Shown here one piece after another: positions 44,473 through 52,540 of a stretch of 64,000 bases of DNA. Source of the stretch: Chlamydiota bacterium. Lineage in GTDB: Bacteria > Chlamydiota > Chlamydiia > Chlamydiales > Rhabdochlamydiaceae. The notes beneath the pieces are model-generated. The model did no database searches and was not told the origin of the DNA. It worked only from the letters and a program-made list of their open reading frames with translations. Location: positions 18,737-82,736 of the forward strand of contig JAKEHU010000036.1 in assembly GCA_022614855.1 (NCBI GenBank). The letters run 5' to 3'. The translations under genes and the position numbers were made by a program. The first letter of the stretch is position 1. Every line of letters begins with the position of its first letter.

Positions 44473-45168
44473 TTTAAATGTTTTAGTTAATTCTTCTTTT
44501 ATCTGGTTGCGAACAGACGCAAGTTTCCTTTCTGTTCGATCTTCCATGATAAAAAAACTGGTCGCTTCAATTCTAGATAAAAGAGAAGAATCAATGAGAA
44601 GTTTTTGCAAAAGGTCATAATCTGGCTTTGCAATGGAGATCGTTCCCTGATGTAAAAATCCATATCTATTCTTTCTTTGCGCCGCTCCCACAATCTTTTT
44701 CCCCTTGATGGTAAGGTCATATTTTGTTGGTTTTGCCATACAAAATCCAGATAGATCTATCTTTTCTTCCATTTCTACAAGCTCTAGAAAATGACCTTTT
44801 CCTAAAATTTGCTGCAAAGCTGAAAGAACCTGCCCATTTACCCAATTGTAATTCTTCAAAGAATTAGAAGAAAAATAGGGCGAATTAGATGGTACCAAAA
44901 TGGAAAATGCCAAATCCCAAATATGAAATACGATTCCTCCACCCGTCGGCCTTCTAGCAAGATCAAGCTTAAACTTGTCTATAGCTTCAAGATGCAGATG
45001 TTTTTGGGGATTGATAAAATACCCATGAGTGATACTGGGATGAATCCAATCATAAAAATGGAGAATAGACCTAGGATTCCCTTCCAGGCTTACCAACAAT
45101 TCTCTATCGAGCTCCATATTTTTGGTTGCAGATGCTTTCCCTGTATCGATCACTTCAAGAGGCTTCAT
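44440..45168 (-). CDS. lplA: Lipoate-protein ligase A family protein, C-terminus encoded by a repeat
   Basis: Attaches lipoate to lipoyl domains. The 242 residues show the biotin/lipoate ligase fold with RRPTGGGIVFH (about 75-85), the catalytic-lysine region KPTKYDLTIKGKKIVG and QRKNRYGFLHQGTISI. The last ten residues (from SPYTH) and the stop lie in the arm of palindromic element C, so the native end was probably KNL followed by TGA. The start overlaps the DUF1653 gene stop by 4 bp. The likely partners are gcsH in this window and the 2-oxoacid dehydrogenases. In C. trachomatis lplA also precedes clpC. Confidence 0.9.
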   Translation of the reverse strand: MKPLEVIDTGKASATKNMELDRELLVSLEGNPRSILHFYDWIHPSITHGYFINPQKHLHLEAIDKFKLDLARRPTGGGIVFHIWDLAFSILVPSNSPYFSSNSLKNYNWVNGQVLSALQQILGKGHFLELVEMEEKIDLSGFCMAKPTKYDLTIKGKKIVGAAQRKNRYGFLHQGTISIAKPDYDLLQKLLIDSSLLSRIEATSFFIMEDRTERKLASVRNQIKEELTKTFKNSPYTHREDE

Positions 45169-45416
45169 TCTCTTCTAAAACGAGGGATCTTCTTCCCTTC
45201 AACTTCAATTGTTTCTAAAAACATCTTCAAAGGTCGCACCCAAATGGGGCCATCGCCAAATTCCTCGGAGTGATAGAGCCCTTGATAGACGACTTGATAT
45301 TCCAAATCCTCATGATGGCGCCCAATAGCTAAAATTTTATATCGCTTTCCCTTGTAATGGTGAAAAACTGAATCTATTGGAACCTGTGTTTTTAGCTCTT
45401 CTTCTTGTGCATTCAT
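45165..45416 (-). CDS. DUF1653 family protein
   Basis: A small 83-residue protein. The pattern YKGKRYKILAIGRHHEDLE, VVYQGLYHSEEFGDGPIWVRPLKMF is that of DUF1653, a short SH3-like domain of unknown function found alone or fused to enzymes. It is translated just before lplA with an ATGA overlap. No role is known; a regulatory or binding function is possible. Confidence 0.85.
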   Translation of the reverse strand: MNAQEEELKTQVPIDSVFHHYKGKRYKILAIGRHHEDLEYQVVYQGLYHSEEFGDGPIWVRPLKMFLETIEVEGKKIPRFRRE

Positions 45417-45476
45417 TTTTGCAAGAATAGGTCATTTGCCCTTCAAAATCAATCTTTGCCTCCAAAATAAATCTAT

Positions 45477-45505
45477 TTGACATATGTCAATTTTTAAAAT
45501 ATAAT
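45477..45505 (+). promoter_or_regulatory. Consensus promoter with palindromic operator for the toxin-antitoxin operon
   Basis: TTGACA (45477-45482), 17 bases, TATAAT (45500-45505): a perfect sigma-70 consensus. The -35 is embedded in the 14-bp perfect palindrome TTGACATATGTCAA (45477-45490). A start of transcription near 45512 would give a short leader before ATG 45527. The palindrome is probably the antitoxin's operator. Confidence 0.8.
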
Positions 45506-45521
45506 TAAGCATTATTGGAAA

Positions 45522-45533
45522 TTGACATGTCAA
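45522..45533. promoter_or_regulatory. Second operator palindrome overlapping the toxin start
   Basis: TTGACATGTCAA, a perfect 12-bp palindrome, the same half-site as the one at 45477, covering the ATG of the toxin. Two copies about 45 bp apart fit cooperative repression by the HTH antitoxin. Confidence 0.65.
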
Positions 45534-45799
45534 ATTGGACTGTAATCTTCTCAAGAGATGCGAGAAAGCAATATGAGAAACTCAAGAGAAGCGGTTCAAA
45601 AAAGCCATCAGTAATAGATGTTATGGATTTCCTTGCATTGGATCTACAGCACAATGGTCCAAATTTGCCAAAATGGCCAAATTATAGTTCATTTGGCAAA
45701 GATCACTTTCATTGCCACCTTCGCAAAGGAAGGCCAACGTATGTGGCTTGTTGGAAAATAATCGACAAACAAGCTAAACAAATGAATCTATCTCAATAA
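45527..45799 (+). CDS. RelE/HigB-like toxin, truncated by a palindromic element
   Basis: ATG 45527 (MSNWTVIFSRDARKQYEKLKR) begins a RelE/ParE-superfamily protein of 90 residues; the core LPKWPNYSSFGKDHFHCHLRKGRPTYVACWKI is the family's beta-sheet. The frame reaches KQAKQ and then reads into a palindromic element, ending with MNLSQ and TAA. The expected ending is found just beyond the element in the same frame: VEVYYVGTHEKAPY and TGA at 45947-45991. These lost residues include conserved His and Tyr of the active site region, so the toxin is probably inactive or weakened. It is first in a toxin-then-antitoxin operon behind a consensus promoter. Confidence 0.85.
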   Translation: MSNWTVIFSRDARKQYEKLKRSGSKKPSVIDVMDFLALDLQHNGPNLPKWPNYSSFGKDHFHCHLRKGRPTYVACWKIIDKQAKQMNLSQ

Positions 45800-45948
45800 A
45801 ATTTTCAATGAGATTTCGAAAGATTTTGAGACAGATGTTCTAAATTTTTTCGAGAACAGTATTGGAGAAGCTACGGCCGAGGAAAAACTTAGAACATCTG
45901 GCCAAAAGAATCGAAATATCGAAGGAAATTTTATTGAGATAGGTTCGT
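45782..45948. repeat. Palindromic element inserted in the toxin gene
   Basis: ATGAATCTATCTCAATAAAA at the left and the inverse (TTTTATTGAGATAGGTTCGT) at the right; flanks AT at 45782-45783 and GT (an altered AT) at 45947-45948. The arm starts like family A (ATGAAYCTATCTC), but the interior differs. Core plus one flank is 165 bp, a multiple of three, so the toxin frame continues beyond it. Confidence 0.93.
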
Positions 45949-45991
45949 AGAGGTATATTATGTCGGAACGCATGAGAAAGCTCCCTATTGA
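45949..45991 (+). pseudogene. Severed 3' end of the RelE-like toxin
   Basis: In the toxin frame, GTA at 45947 followed by GAG GTA TAT TAT GTC GGA ACG CAT GAG AAA GCT CCC TAT TGA encodes VEVYYVGTHEKAPY, the usual ending of this toxin family. It is separated from the rest by the element, and the antitoxin start overlaps it by 32 bp. Confidence 0.85.
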
Positions 45992-46355
45992 TAAGGAAAT
46001 GACTTACAAGGTAGTCATTGAGCTACCTGGAAAAAAGAAACTGCTCTCCTTTGTGCCAGCCAAAAATCTGGAAAAGCTTGAAGCCTTTTTGGAAAAATAT
46101 GGTCAACTTGAAGAATCTATTTTCTGGGAAGAAGTTGCTGCAAATCGTATTAAGAAGTATGGAAAAACTGGTTTGGCTCTCAGAGGTGCTCGTTTTAGAG
46201 AAAAGCTGTCTCAAAAGGAGCTAGCTAAATTGTCTGGCGTTAGCCAAGAAAACATTTCTAAAATGGAAAATGGGCAAAGACCAGTTGGCAAAAAGGTCGC
46301 CAAGAAATTAGCAAAAGCCCTGAAAATTGATTCCAAATTATTGATGCTGGATTGA
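45960..46355 (+). CDS. HTH (Xre-type) antitoxin
   Basis: A 131-residue protein. The N-terminal part binds toxin in related systems, and residues about 78-131 form a Xre helix-turn-helix (REKLSQKELAKLSGVSQENISKMENGQRP). It would repress its own promoter at the palindromes at 45477 and 45522. The ATG at 45960 has AGAGG seven bases upstream, inside the severed toxin end; ATG 45972 or 45999 is possible. The stop TGA (46353-46355) ends on the first base of the next palindromic element, so this gene is bracketed by two elements. Confidence 0.87.
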   Translation: MSERMRKLPIDKEMTYKVVIELPGKKKLLSFVPAKNLEKLEAFLEKYGQLEESIFWEEVAANRIKKYGKTGLALRGARFREKLSQKELAKLSGVSQENISKMENGQRPVGKKVAKKLAKALKIDSKLLMLD

Positions 46356-46519
46356 TGAACCTATCTCGAAATTCGGAAAATTTGATTTTTAATGAATTTT
46401 TTCGCAGATTTTAGAATCGCTTCGAAGGACATACTTAAATAAGTAGGCCGAAAAGCGGTTCTAAAATATGAGGAAAAAGACACGAAAAGCAAGTTTTTTG
46501 TATTTCGAGATAGGTTCAT
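46355..46519. repeat. Palindromic element, family A, after the antitoxin
   Basis: ATGAACCTATCTCGAAATTC and nearly exact inverse, AT at both ends, centre GGACATACTTAAATAAGTA. It shares its outer arm (CTATCTCGAAATTCGG) with the fragment at 14341. The following 46520-46680 contains no gene; it is the leader of clpC. Confidence 0.95.
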
Positions 46520-46680
46520 AGGTAAATAACTACGGAAGATATTGATTTTGAATGGATTAAATCTAAATCTCGAATTATTTAAATCCTCAATCAAAATCTT
46601 TTCTTGATAAAGTATTCCCCAATTTGCGAAAAAAGGGTCAACCACCTAACATATTCAGAAGGGGATATTGCAACAATATG

Positions 46681-49221
46681 ATGTTCGACAAATTTACCAA
46701 CCGCGCAAAGCAGGTCATTAAGCTGGCCAAAAAAGAGGCCCAAAGACTTAACCATAATTATTTGGGAACAGAACACGTCCTCTTAGGTCTATTGAAATTG
46801 GGACAAGGTATCGCAGTAAATGTCCTGAGAAATCTCAACCTCGACTATGAAACGGTTCGAGCAGAAGTGGAAAGATTGGTTGGATTTGGCCCTGAAATCC
46901 AGGTTTATGGAGATCCTGCCCTCACTGGAAAAGTGAAAAAAGTTTTTGAGTATGCAAATGAAGAGGCAGCAACATTAAATCACAATTACGTCGGCACTGA
47001 ACATCTATTACTTGCCCTTCTTCGGGAAACAGATGGAGTAGCTGCTCAAGTTCTTGAAAATCTCAATGTCAATTTAAAGGATATCCGCAAAGAAGTTCTG
47101 AAGGAACTTGAGACATTCAATTTACAACTTCCTCCTATGGGTGTTTCGGGAGGTGGCGGACAAGCTGGTGCGAAACCAACAGAAAAGCCCGGGGTATCAG
47201 ATAAGCTCCCTGCCCTCCGTGCTTATGGCCATGATTTAACTGATCTTTGCCGTGAAGGAAAACTGGATCCTGTCATTGGCCGTAAAGATGAGGTGGAGAG
47301 ACTTGTTCTTATTCTTTGCAGGCGCAGAAAAAATAACCCTGTTCTCATTGGAGAGGCAGGAGTTGGCAAAACGGCTATCGTCGAAGGCCTTGCTCATGCA
47401 ATCGTAAAAGGAGAAGTTCCCGATAACCTCGCCAAGAAAAAACTCATTTCTCTCGACCTTACTCTGATGATTGCTGGAACGAAATACCGTGGACAGTTCG
47501 AAGAGAGAATCAAAGCTGTCATGGATGAAATCAAAAAACATGGCAATATTCTCCTCTTTATCGATGAACTTCACACGATTGTAGGTGCGGGCGCTGCAGA
47601 AGGTGCGATTGATGCATCCAACATCTTAAAACCCTCCCTTTCTCGAGGAGATCTCCAAGTCATTGGCGCTACGACAATCGATGAATATCGAAAACACATC
47701 GAAAAAGATGCAGCTTTAGAACGCAGATTCCAAAAAATCTTAATCTCCCCTCCCTCTTTAGAAGAAACTATTGCAATCTTAATGGGGCTTAAACCCAAAT
47801 ATGAGGAACACCATCGCTGCGTTTATACAGATGCAGCCATAAAAGCCGCGGCATATCTCTCTGATCGATATTTGGCTGGTCGCTTTTTGCCTGATAAAGC
47901 AATTGACTTGATCGATGAGGCAGGTGCAAAAGCTCGCATTTCTTCCATGCATCAACCGGAAGAAATCACCAAATATGAGGGAGAAATTGAAGAATCGAGA
48001 ATGGCTAAAGAAGATGCAATTTCGAAGCAGGAATATGAAAAAGCTGCAAAGTTGCGCGACAAAGAAAAAAACTTAAGAGAAGAGCTCCAGCGGATCATGG
48101 ATGATTGGGAAAGTACGAAGGAACAGCAACAAGTTGTTGTTGATGAGGATGACGTAGCAGCCATTGTCGGCAAACAAACAGGAATTCCCGTTACCAGATT
48201 AACGGAAGGCGAAACAGCAAAAGTACTCAAAATGGAAGAACTCCTTAAACAGTATATTGTCGGACAAGAAGAAGCCCTTAGTATAGTCTGCAGAGCTATT
48301 CGAAGAAGTAGAGCCGATATTAAAGACCCAAAAAGGCCCATTGGTGCCTTCTTATTCTTAGGACCAACTGGCGTTGGAAAAACTCTTCTTGCAAAACAGC
48401 TAGCTATCCAGATGTTCGGCGGAGAGGATTCCCTCATTCAAGTTGACATGTCCGAATACATGGAAAAATTTGCCGTCAGCCGCTTGACAGGTTCCCCTCC
48501 AGGATATGTTGGCTATGAAGAAGGCGGTCAACTCACAGAGCAGGTCCGTCAAAGACCTTACTGTGTAGTGCTTTTTGATGAAATAGAAAAAGCCCACCCC
48601 GATGTGATGAATATCCTTCTGCAAATCCTAGAAGAAGGACGGCTCACCGACTCTTTCGGAAGAAAAATCGATTTTCGCAATACGATCATCATCATGACTT
48701 CCAATCTTGGTGCCGATCTCATCCGTAGATCCACTGAAATGGGCTTTGGTGTGCAAGAAGGCTTGATCGATTACAAATCCATGCGTGAAAAAATCGAAGG
48801 TATGGTCAATAAGAGTTTCAAACCAGAATTCCGCAACCGTTTAGATGGCGTTGTCATCTTCAAACCGCTCGATAAACCACAACTTTTACAGATTATTGAG
48901 CTCGAGATCAAAAAAGTACAAGAGCGTTTAACGCGCAAAAATGTTTTGATCACTCTCGATAACAAGGCAAAAGACCTTCTCGTTACTAAAGGATTCCAAC
49001 CTGAAATGGGAGCAAGACCACTTCGCCGCATCATTGAAATGGAACTGGAAGATCCACTTGCAGAAAAAATCCTTCTCAATCCTGATAAAGGTGGTAACTG
49101 GCTGATTACTGTCGAGGGAGATAAATTTGTACTCGTTGACCAATCAACTCCTGCAGATGCAAAAAACCACCTAGTCGGTTCGGCATCTTCAGCGAAAAGC
49201 TCTTCTCGTAAAAAGGAATAG
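46681..49221 (+). CDS. clpC: AAA+ protease ATPase ClpC
   Basis: Hsp100 unfoldase that feeds ClpP. From ATG 46681 ([13 protein letters not shown], the usual chlamydial N-terminus; an ATG lies directly before it and a TTG far upstream) it has 846 residues. There are two Clp-N repeats (about 1-145), AAA-1 with [14 protein letters not shown], a UVR/M-domain coiled coil (about 430-480), AAA-2 with [14 protein letters not shown] and a Ser-rich tail. The gene order before mnmA is that of Chlamydia (CT286-CT287). AAGGGG lies about 15 bases upstream, a little far for a Shine-Dalgarno sequence. Confidence 0.96.
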   Translation: MFDKFTNRAKQVIKLAKKEAQRLNHNYLGTEHVLLGLLKLGQGIAVNVLRNLNLDYETVRAEVERLVGFGPEIQVYGDPALTGKVKKVFEYANEEAATLNHNYVGTEHLLLALLRETDGVAAQVLENLNVNLKDIRKEVLKELETFNLQLPPMGVSGGGGQAGAKPTEKPGVSDKLPALRAYGHDLTDLCREGKLDPVIGRKDEVERLVLILCRRRKNNPVLIGEAGVGKTAIVEGLAHAIVKGEVPDNLAKKKLISLDLTLMIAGTKYRGQFEERIKAVMDEIKKHGNILLFIDELHTIVGAGAAEGAIDASNILKPSLSRGDLQVIGATTIDEYRKHIEKDAALERRFQKILISPPSLEETIAILMGLKPKYEEHHRCVYTDAAIKAAAYLSDRYLAGRFLPDKAIDLIDEAGAKARISSMHQPEEITKYEGEIEESRMAKEDAISKQEYEKAAKLRDKEKNLREELQRIMDDWESTKEQQQVVVDEDDVAAIVGKQTGIPVTRLTEGETAKVLKMEELLKQYIVGQEEALSIVCRAIRRSRADIKDPKRPIGAFLFLGPTGVGKTLLAKQLAIQMFGGEDSLIQVDMSEYMEKFAVSRLTGSPPGYVGYEEGGQLTEQVRQRPYCVVLFDEIEKAHPDVMNILLQILEEGRLTDSFGRKIDFRNTIIIMTSNLGADLIRRSTEMGFGVQEGLIDYKSMREKIEGMVNKSFKPEFRNRLDGVVIFKPLDKPQLLQIIELEIKKVQERLTRKNVLITLDNKAKDLLVTKGFQPEMGARPLRRIIEMELEDPLAEKILLNPDKGGNWLITVEGDKFVLVDQSTPADAKNHLVGSASSAKSSSRKKE

Positions 49222-49250
49222 AATCGATCTGTGTTCTCTAGTGAAGAGAG

Positions 49251-49865
49251 TCAATAGAAATAACGTTTAAACCAGGCGACTGCAAGCTTTGCAACTTCTT
49301 CTAAGGCCCCTTTTTCTTCAAAGAGATGAGTCGCACGAGGAACAATCTCCAGCTTTTTTTCGCAGGTAAGTTTTGCAAAAGCTTTTTCATTCATATGAAT
49401 GACCTCTTCATCTCGCTCTCCCACGATCAAAAGAGTTGGAGCTGTAACTTTTGAAAGGATATTCATTACAAGATCTGGCCTACCTCCTCTCGATACAATC
49501 GCAGAGACATCATCTCTTGTAGATGCGGCAAGAAGTGCGGCTGCAGAACCGGTACTTGCTCCAAAATAGCCGATTCTTAAAGATTTTACTTGGCTTTGCT
49601 TATTCATCCAATCAGTGATTTCGCTGACCCTGGAAGCTAAAAAGGGAATGTTAAATCTCAGTTCCCCAGACACTTCATCCAGCCTCTCCTCATCTTTCGT
49701 CAAAAGATCGACGAGAAGTGTTCCAATTCCCGCCCTTTGGAGCTCTTTTGCGACAAATCGATTTCTCGGACTGAATCTACTACTTCCACTTCCATGTGCA
49801 AATAAAACCACTCCAGCTGCTTCTCTTGGAATGGCTAAATCTTCTTTGGAAACAAACGCTGTCAT
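49251..49865 (-). CDS. Alpha/beta hydrolase, dienelactone hydrolase-like
   Basis: A 204-residue cytosolic hydrolase. The nucleophile elbow is GYFGASTGSAAALLA (Ser near 107), the acid is in IVGERDEEV and the catalytic His in RATHLFEEKG, with an N-terminal VLFAHGSGSSR oxyanion region. This is the small serine-esterase group often annotated as dienelactone hydrolase or phosphoribosyltransferase-associated hydrolase. The substrate is unknown. It is convergent with clpC and divergent from mnmA. Confidence 0.87.
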   Translation of the reverse strand: MTAFVSKEDLAIPREAAGVVLFAHGSGSSRFSPRNRFVAKELQRAGIGTLLVDLLTKDEERLDEVSGELRFNIPFLASRVSEITDWMNKQSQVKSLRIGYFGASTGSAAALLAASTRDDVSAIVSRGGRPDLVMNILSKVTAPTLLIVGERDEEVIHMNEKAFAKLTCEKKLEIVPRATHLFEEKGALEEVAKLAVAWFKRYFY

Positions 49866-49919
49866 AAATGATTTTTTATCTTATTTTTCAAATAGCAAAA
49901 AGAATAAAATATACTCCCT

Positions 49920-50981
49920 ATGAACAAAAAAAAAGTTGTCATTGGAATGTCAGGAGGAGTGGATTCTTCTGTCTCTGCCCTTCTCTTAAAAGAGCAGGGA
50001 TATCAGATCACTGGTCTTTTCATGAAAAATTGGGAAGAGACAGATGCAAGCGGCACTTGCCAATCTACAGTTGATTACCAAGATGTCGCTAAAGTTTGTG
50101 ATCTGCTCGATATCCCTTACTATTCCATTAATTTTGTAGAAGAGTATTGGAACCTTGTCTTTTCTCAATTTCTCGAAGAGCTAAAATTGGGACATACTCC
50201 AAATCCAGATATTCTCTGCAATAAAGAAATCAAATTTAACCTCCTTCTTGAAAAAGGTTTTGGTTTGGGTGCAGATTTTGTTGCGACAGGTCATTATGCG
50301 CAGATCGGAGAAGACGAGAGATTATTCAAGGCAACCGATTTAAACAAGGATCAAACCTATTTTTTATATACTTTGAAAAGAGAAATTTTGCAAAAAGTCC
50401 TCTTCCCAATTGGCCATTTGCCAAAAGAAAAGGTGAGAAAAATTGCCAAAGAAAGAGGTCTTCCCAATTTCAACAAAAAAGATAGTACAGGGATTTGCTT
50501 TATTGGAAAGAGAGATTTCAAAACGTTTATCAGCAAATACATTCCCTACAAACCTGGAAATTTCGAAACACTCGATGGAAAAGTTGTGGGACAGCACGAT
50601 GGAGCTGCCTACTATACGATTGGGCAAAGAAAGGGTCTTGCCATCGGAGGTCCTGGGGAAGCCTGGTTCGTCGTAGGAAAAAGTATGGATCGAAATGTAG
50701 TTTTTGTTGAGCAAGGACAAGATCACCCCGCACTTTATGGAACAGAGTTACTGGCAACAAATTTAAGTTGGATCCACTCTCCTCCACAAAATTTTCCCTA
50801 TCTATGTAAGGCAAAAATCCGCTATAGACAAGAAGATCAAAAATGTACCATTGAAAAAATTGAGGGAGATCAAGCTCTTGTTTCTTTTGCAAAACCACAA
50901 AGAGCCATCACATCAAGACAGTCAATCGTCTTTTATTCTAATCAAGAATGCCTTGGCGGGGGCCTTATTTCTAAAGGCTAA
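49920..50981 (+). CDS. mnmA: tRNA-specific 2-thiouridylase MnmA (TrmU)
   Basis: Thiolates U34 of tRNAs for Glu, Gln and Lys. The 353 residues have the PP-loop GMSGGVDSSVSALLL (about 9-23), the first catalytic Cys in NPDILCNKEIKF and the second in STGICFIGKRDF, plus GHYAQI and the C-terminal beta-barrel. Length is as usual. It follows clpC as in Chlamydia (CT287). The stop TAA overlaps the start of a heptad repeat array. Confidence 0.97.
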   Translation: MNKKKVVIGMSGGVDSSVSALLLKEQGYQITGLFMKNWEETDASGTCQSTVDYQDVAKVCDLLDIPYYSINFVEEYWNLVFSQFLEELKLGHTPNPDILCNKEIKFNLLLEKGFGLGADFVATGHYAQIGEDERLFKATDLNKDQTYFLYTLKREILQKVLFPIGHLPKEKVRKIAKERGLPNFNKKDSTGICFIGKRDFKTFISKYIPYKPGNFETLDGKVVGQHDGAAYYTIGQRKGLAIGGPGEAWFVVGKSMDRNVVFVEQGQDHPALYGTELLATNLSWIHSPPQNFPYLCKAKIRYRQEDQKCTIEKIEGDQALVSFAKPQRAITSRQSIVFYSNQECLGGGLISKG

Positions 50982-51005
50982 AAGCTAAAGGCTAAAGGCT
51001 AAAAA
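50971..51005 (+). repeat. AAAGGCT direct heptad array at the mnmA stop
   Basis: Four near-identical units (AAAGGCT, AAAAGCT, AAAGGCT, AAAGGCT) and an A-run. The first contains the mnmA stop codon. Unlike the other two sites there is no inverted partner nearby. Confidence 0.75.
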
Positions 51006-51094
51006 AATCCTCAAGAGAACACAGAAAAGAGAACGCTCGATTTGAGTATATGAAAAACTACTTTTAATCTATGTAGAAATTGAGAGGGCATCTC

Positions 51095-52540
51095 ATGCAA
51101 TGGATCTATTTGCTTCTTTTTTTCTTCACTTTTTCCTGCGTCCGCATTCCTAAAGAAGAGGCAAAAGCTGCGATCATGGGCACTCCTTCATTTGACCATT
51201 CACGACAAACAGCTCTTTCTTCGAACTCCTTTAGAGAAATTGAGGAGTTGAATCCATGTTGGTGGGAAATGTTTGGAGATGCACAGCTGACAAATCTCAT
51301 TGAAAAAGCACTCGCACAAAGTCCACTTATCAAAGAGGTAGAATCGAGACTAGAAAGAGCCCAAGCAGAAGCTACAGCACAGAAATCGCAACTTTTTCCA
51401 ACGATTGGATTTAGTGCAGAGGTAGACTGGCAATATTTTAGCATCAACGATCTCTTCCGCGCATTTGCTCCTGTCTTTCCTGCGAATGTAAATGAATACA
51501 AACTGAATTTAAACTTTACGTATGAGTTTGATTTTTGGGGAAAAAATCGAAATCTCTTTCAAGCAGCCATCGGAGAAGAAAGAGCTTTGGAGGCAGAAAA
51601 AGAACAGGTAAAAATCATTCTTTCTACGACCGTTGCAGTGAGTTACTTCAAATTGCAAAGTCTTTTTGCAAAGTTAAATATCATTAAAAATGAGCGAAAA
51701 ATTTTTACCTCTCTATTTGATCTAGTCAAGCTCAGGCAAAAAAATGCTCTCAACTCTGAAATTCCCACGATAGACGCGCAGGAGAAAATCTTTGAAATCA
51801 ACCAAAATGTAATTTTCACCGAAAATCAAATTGCTCTCGAAAAATTTTTCCTGAAACAGCTCATTGGACAGGGCCCTGAATCCCCCCTTTGTCTACAGGA
51901 AAAGGATCTTGAAAGAGCTAGAGCTTTCCCTCTGCCAAAAGAGGTCTTTTCAGATCTTTTAGCTCATAGACCTGATCTCATGGCACAGATTTGGAGGGTA
52001 GAAGCTGCTGCGCATAAAGTTGGTGCCGCAAAAACTGCATTTTATCCAAGTATTGATCTGTCGGGACTCGCAGGGCTGGACAGCGTCTTCTTTCACAAAC
52101 TTTTTCGCTGGGAAAGTAGATCCTGGGAACTTTCTCCTTCTCTCTACTTGCCCATCTTTACTGCAGGGAGAATCAAAGCGAATTTAAAAGCCAAGCAAGC
52201 CGAGTTTTATTCTGCCATTTATGCTTACAACGAACTGCTTTTAAAAGCAGCAAAAGAGGTAACAGATGAAATTCATACCCTTCGAACCAAAGATGAAGAG
52301 GTGAAAACACAATATTTGATTGTACAAAATCAAAAACAAAAAAGGTCGCTTATTCAATCAAGATTTACCCATGCTTTGGATAGCCTTTTGGATCTTCTCA
52401 ATGAAGATACAGCTCTTTTACAAGTAAAACTGAGAGAAGTTCAGCTGCAATATGAAAGATACTTAGCAACAATCAAGTTGATCAAAGCTTTAGGCGGGGG
52501 TTATATACCAAAAGAGAGGGTCTCTTGGACGAAGAAATAA
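51095..52540 (+). CDS. Outer-membrane efflux lipoprotein, TolC/NodT family
   Basis: Outer-membrane channel of a tripartite exporter. From ATG 51095 (MQWIYLLLFFFTFSC; the TTG at 51080 is not needed), a signal peptide ends in a lipobox Cys. The mature part has the two OEP repeats with long helices (PWWWEMFGDAQL-like start NPCWWEMFGDAQLTNLI, then RPDLMAQIWRVEAAAHKVGAAKTAFYPSIDL). Length of 481 is normal. It is first in a three-gene operon with emrA- and emrB-like genes; the next gene overlaps it by 16 bp. Confidence 0.93.
   Translation: MQWIYLLLFFFTFSCVRIPKEEAKAAIMGTPSFDHSRQTALSSNSFREIEELNPCWWEMFGDAQLTNLIEKALAQSPLIKEVESRLERAQAEATAQKSQLFPTIGFSAEVDWQYFSINDLFRAFAPVFPANVNEYKLNLNFTYEFDFWGKNRNLFQAAIGEERALEAEKEQVKIILSTTVAVSYFKLQSLFAKLNIIKNERKIFTSLFDLVKLRQKNALNSEIPTIDAQEKIFEINQNVIFTENQIALEKFFLKQLIGQGPESPLCLQEKDLERARAFPLPKEVFSDLLAHRPDLMAQIWRVEAAAHKVGAAKTAFYPSIDLSGLAGLDSVFFHKLFRWESRSWELSPSLYLPIFTAGRIKANLKAKQAEFYSAIYAYNELLLKAAKEVTDEIHTLRTKDEEVKTQYLIVQNQKQKRSLIQSRFTHALDSLLDLLNEDTALLQVKLREVQLQYERYLATIKLIKALGGGYIPKERVSWTKK

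Noticed and set aside
46624..46680. N-terminal extension of ClpC from the TTG
   Set aside because: It is not conserved-looking and the known N-terminus [13 protein letters not shown] begins at 46681.
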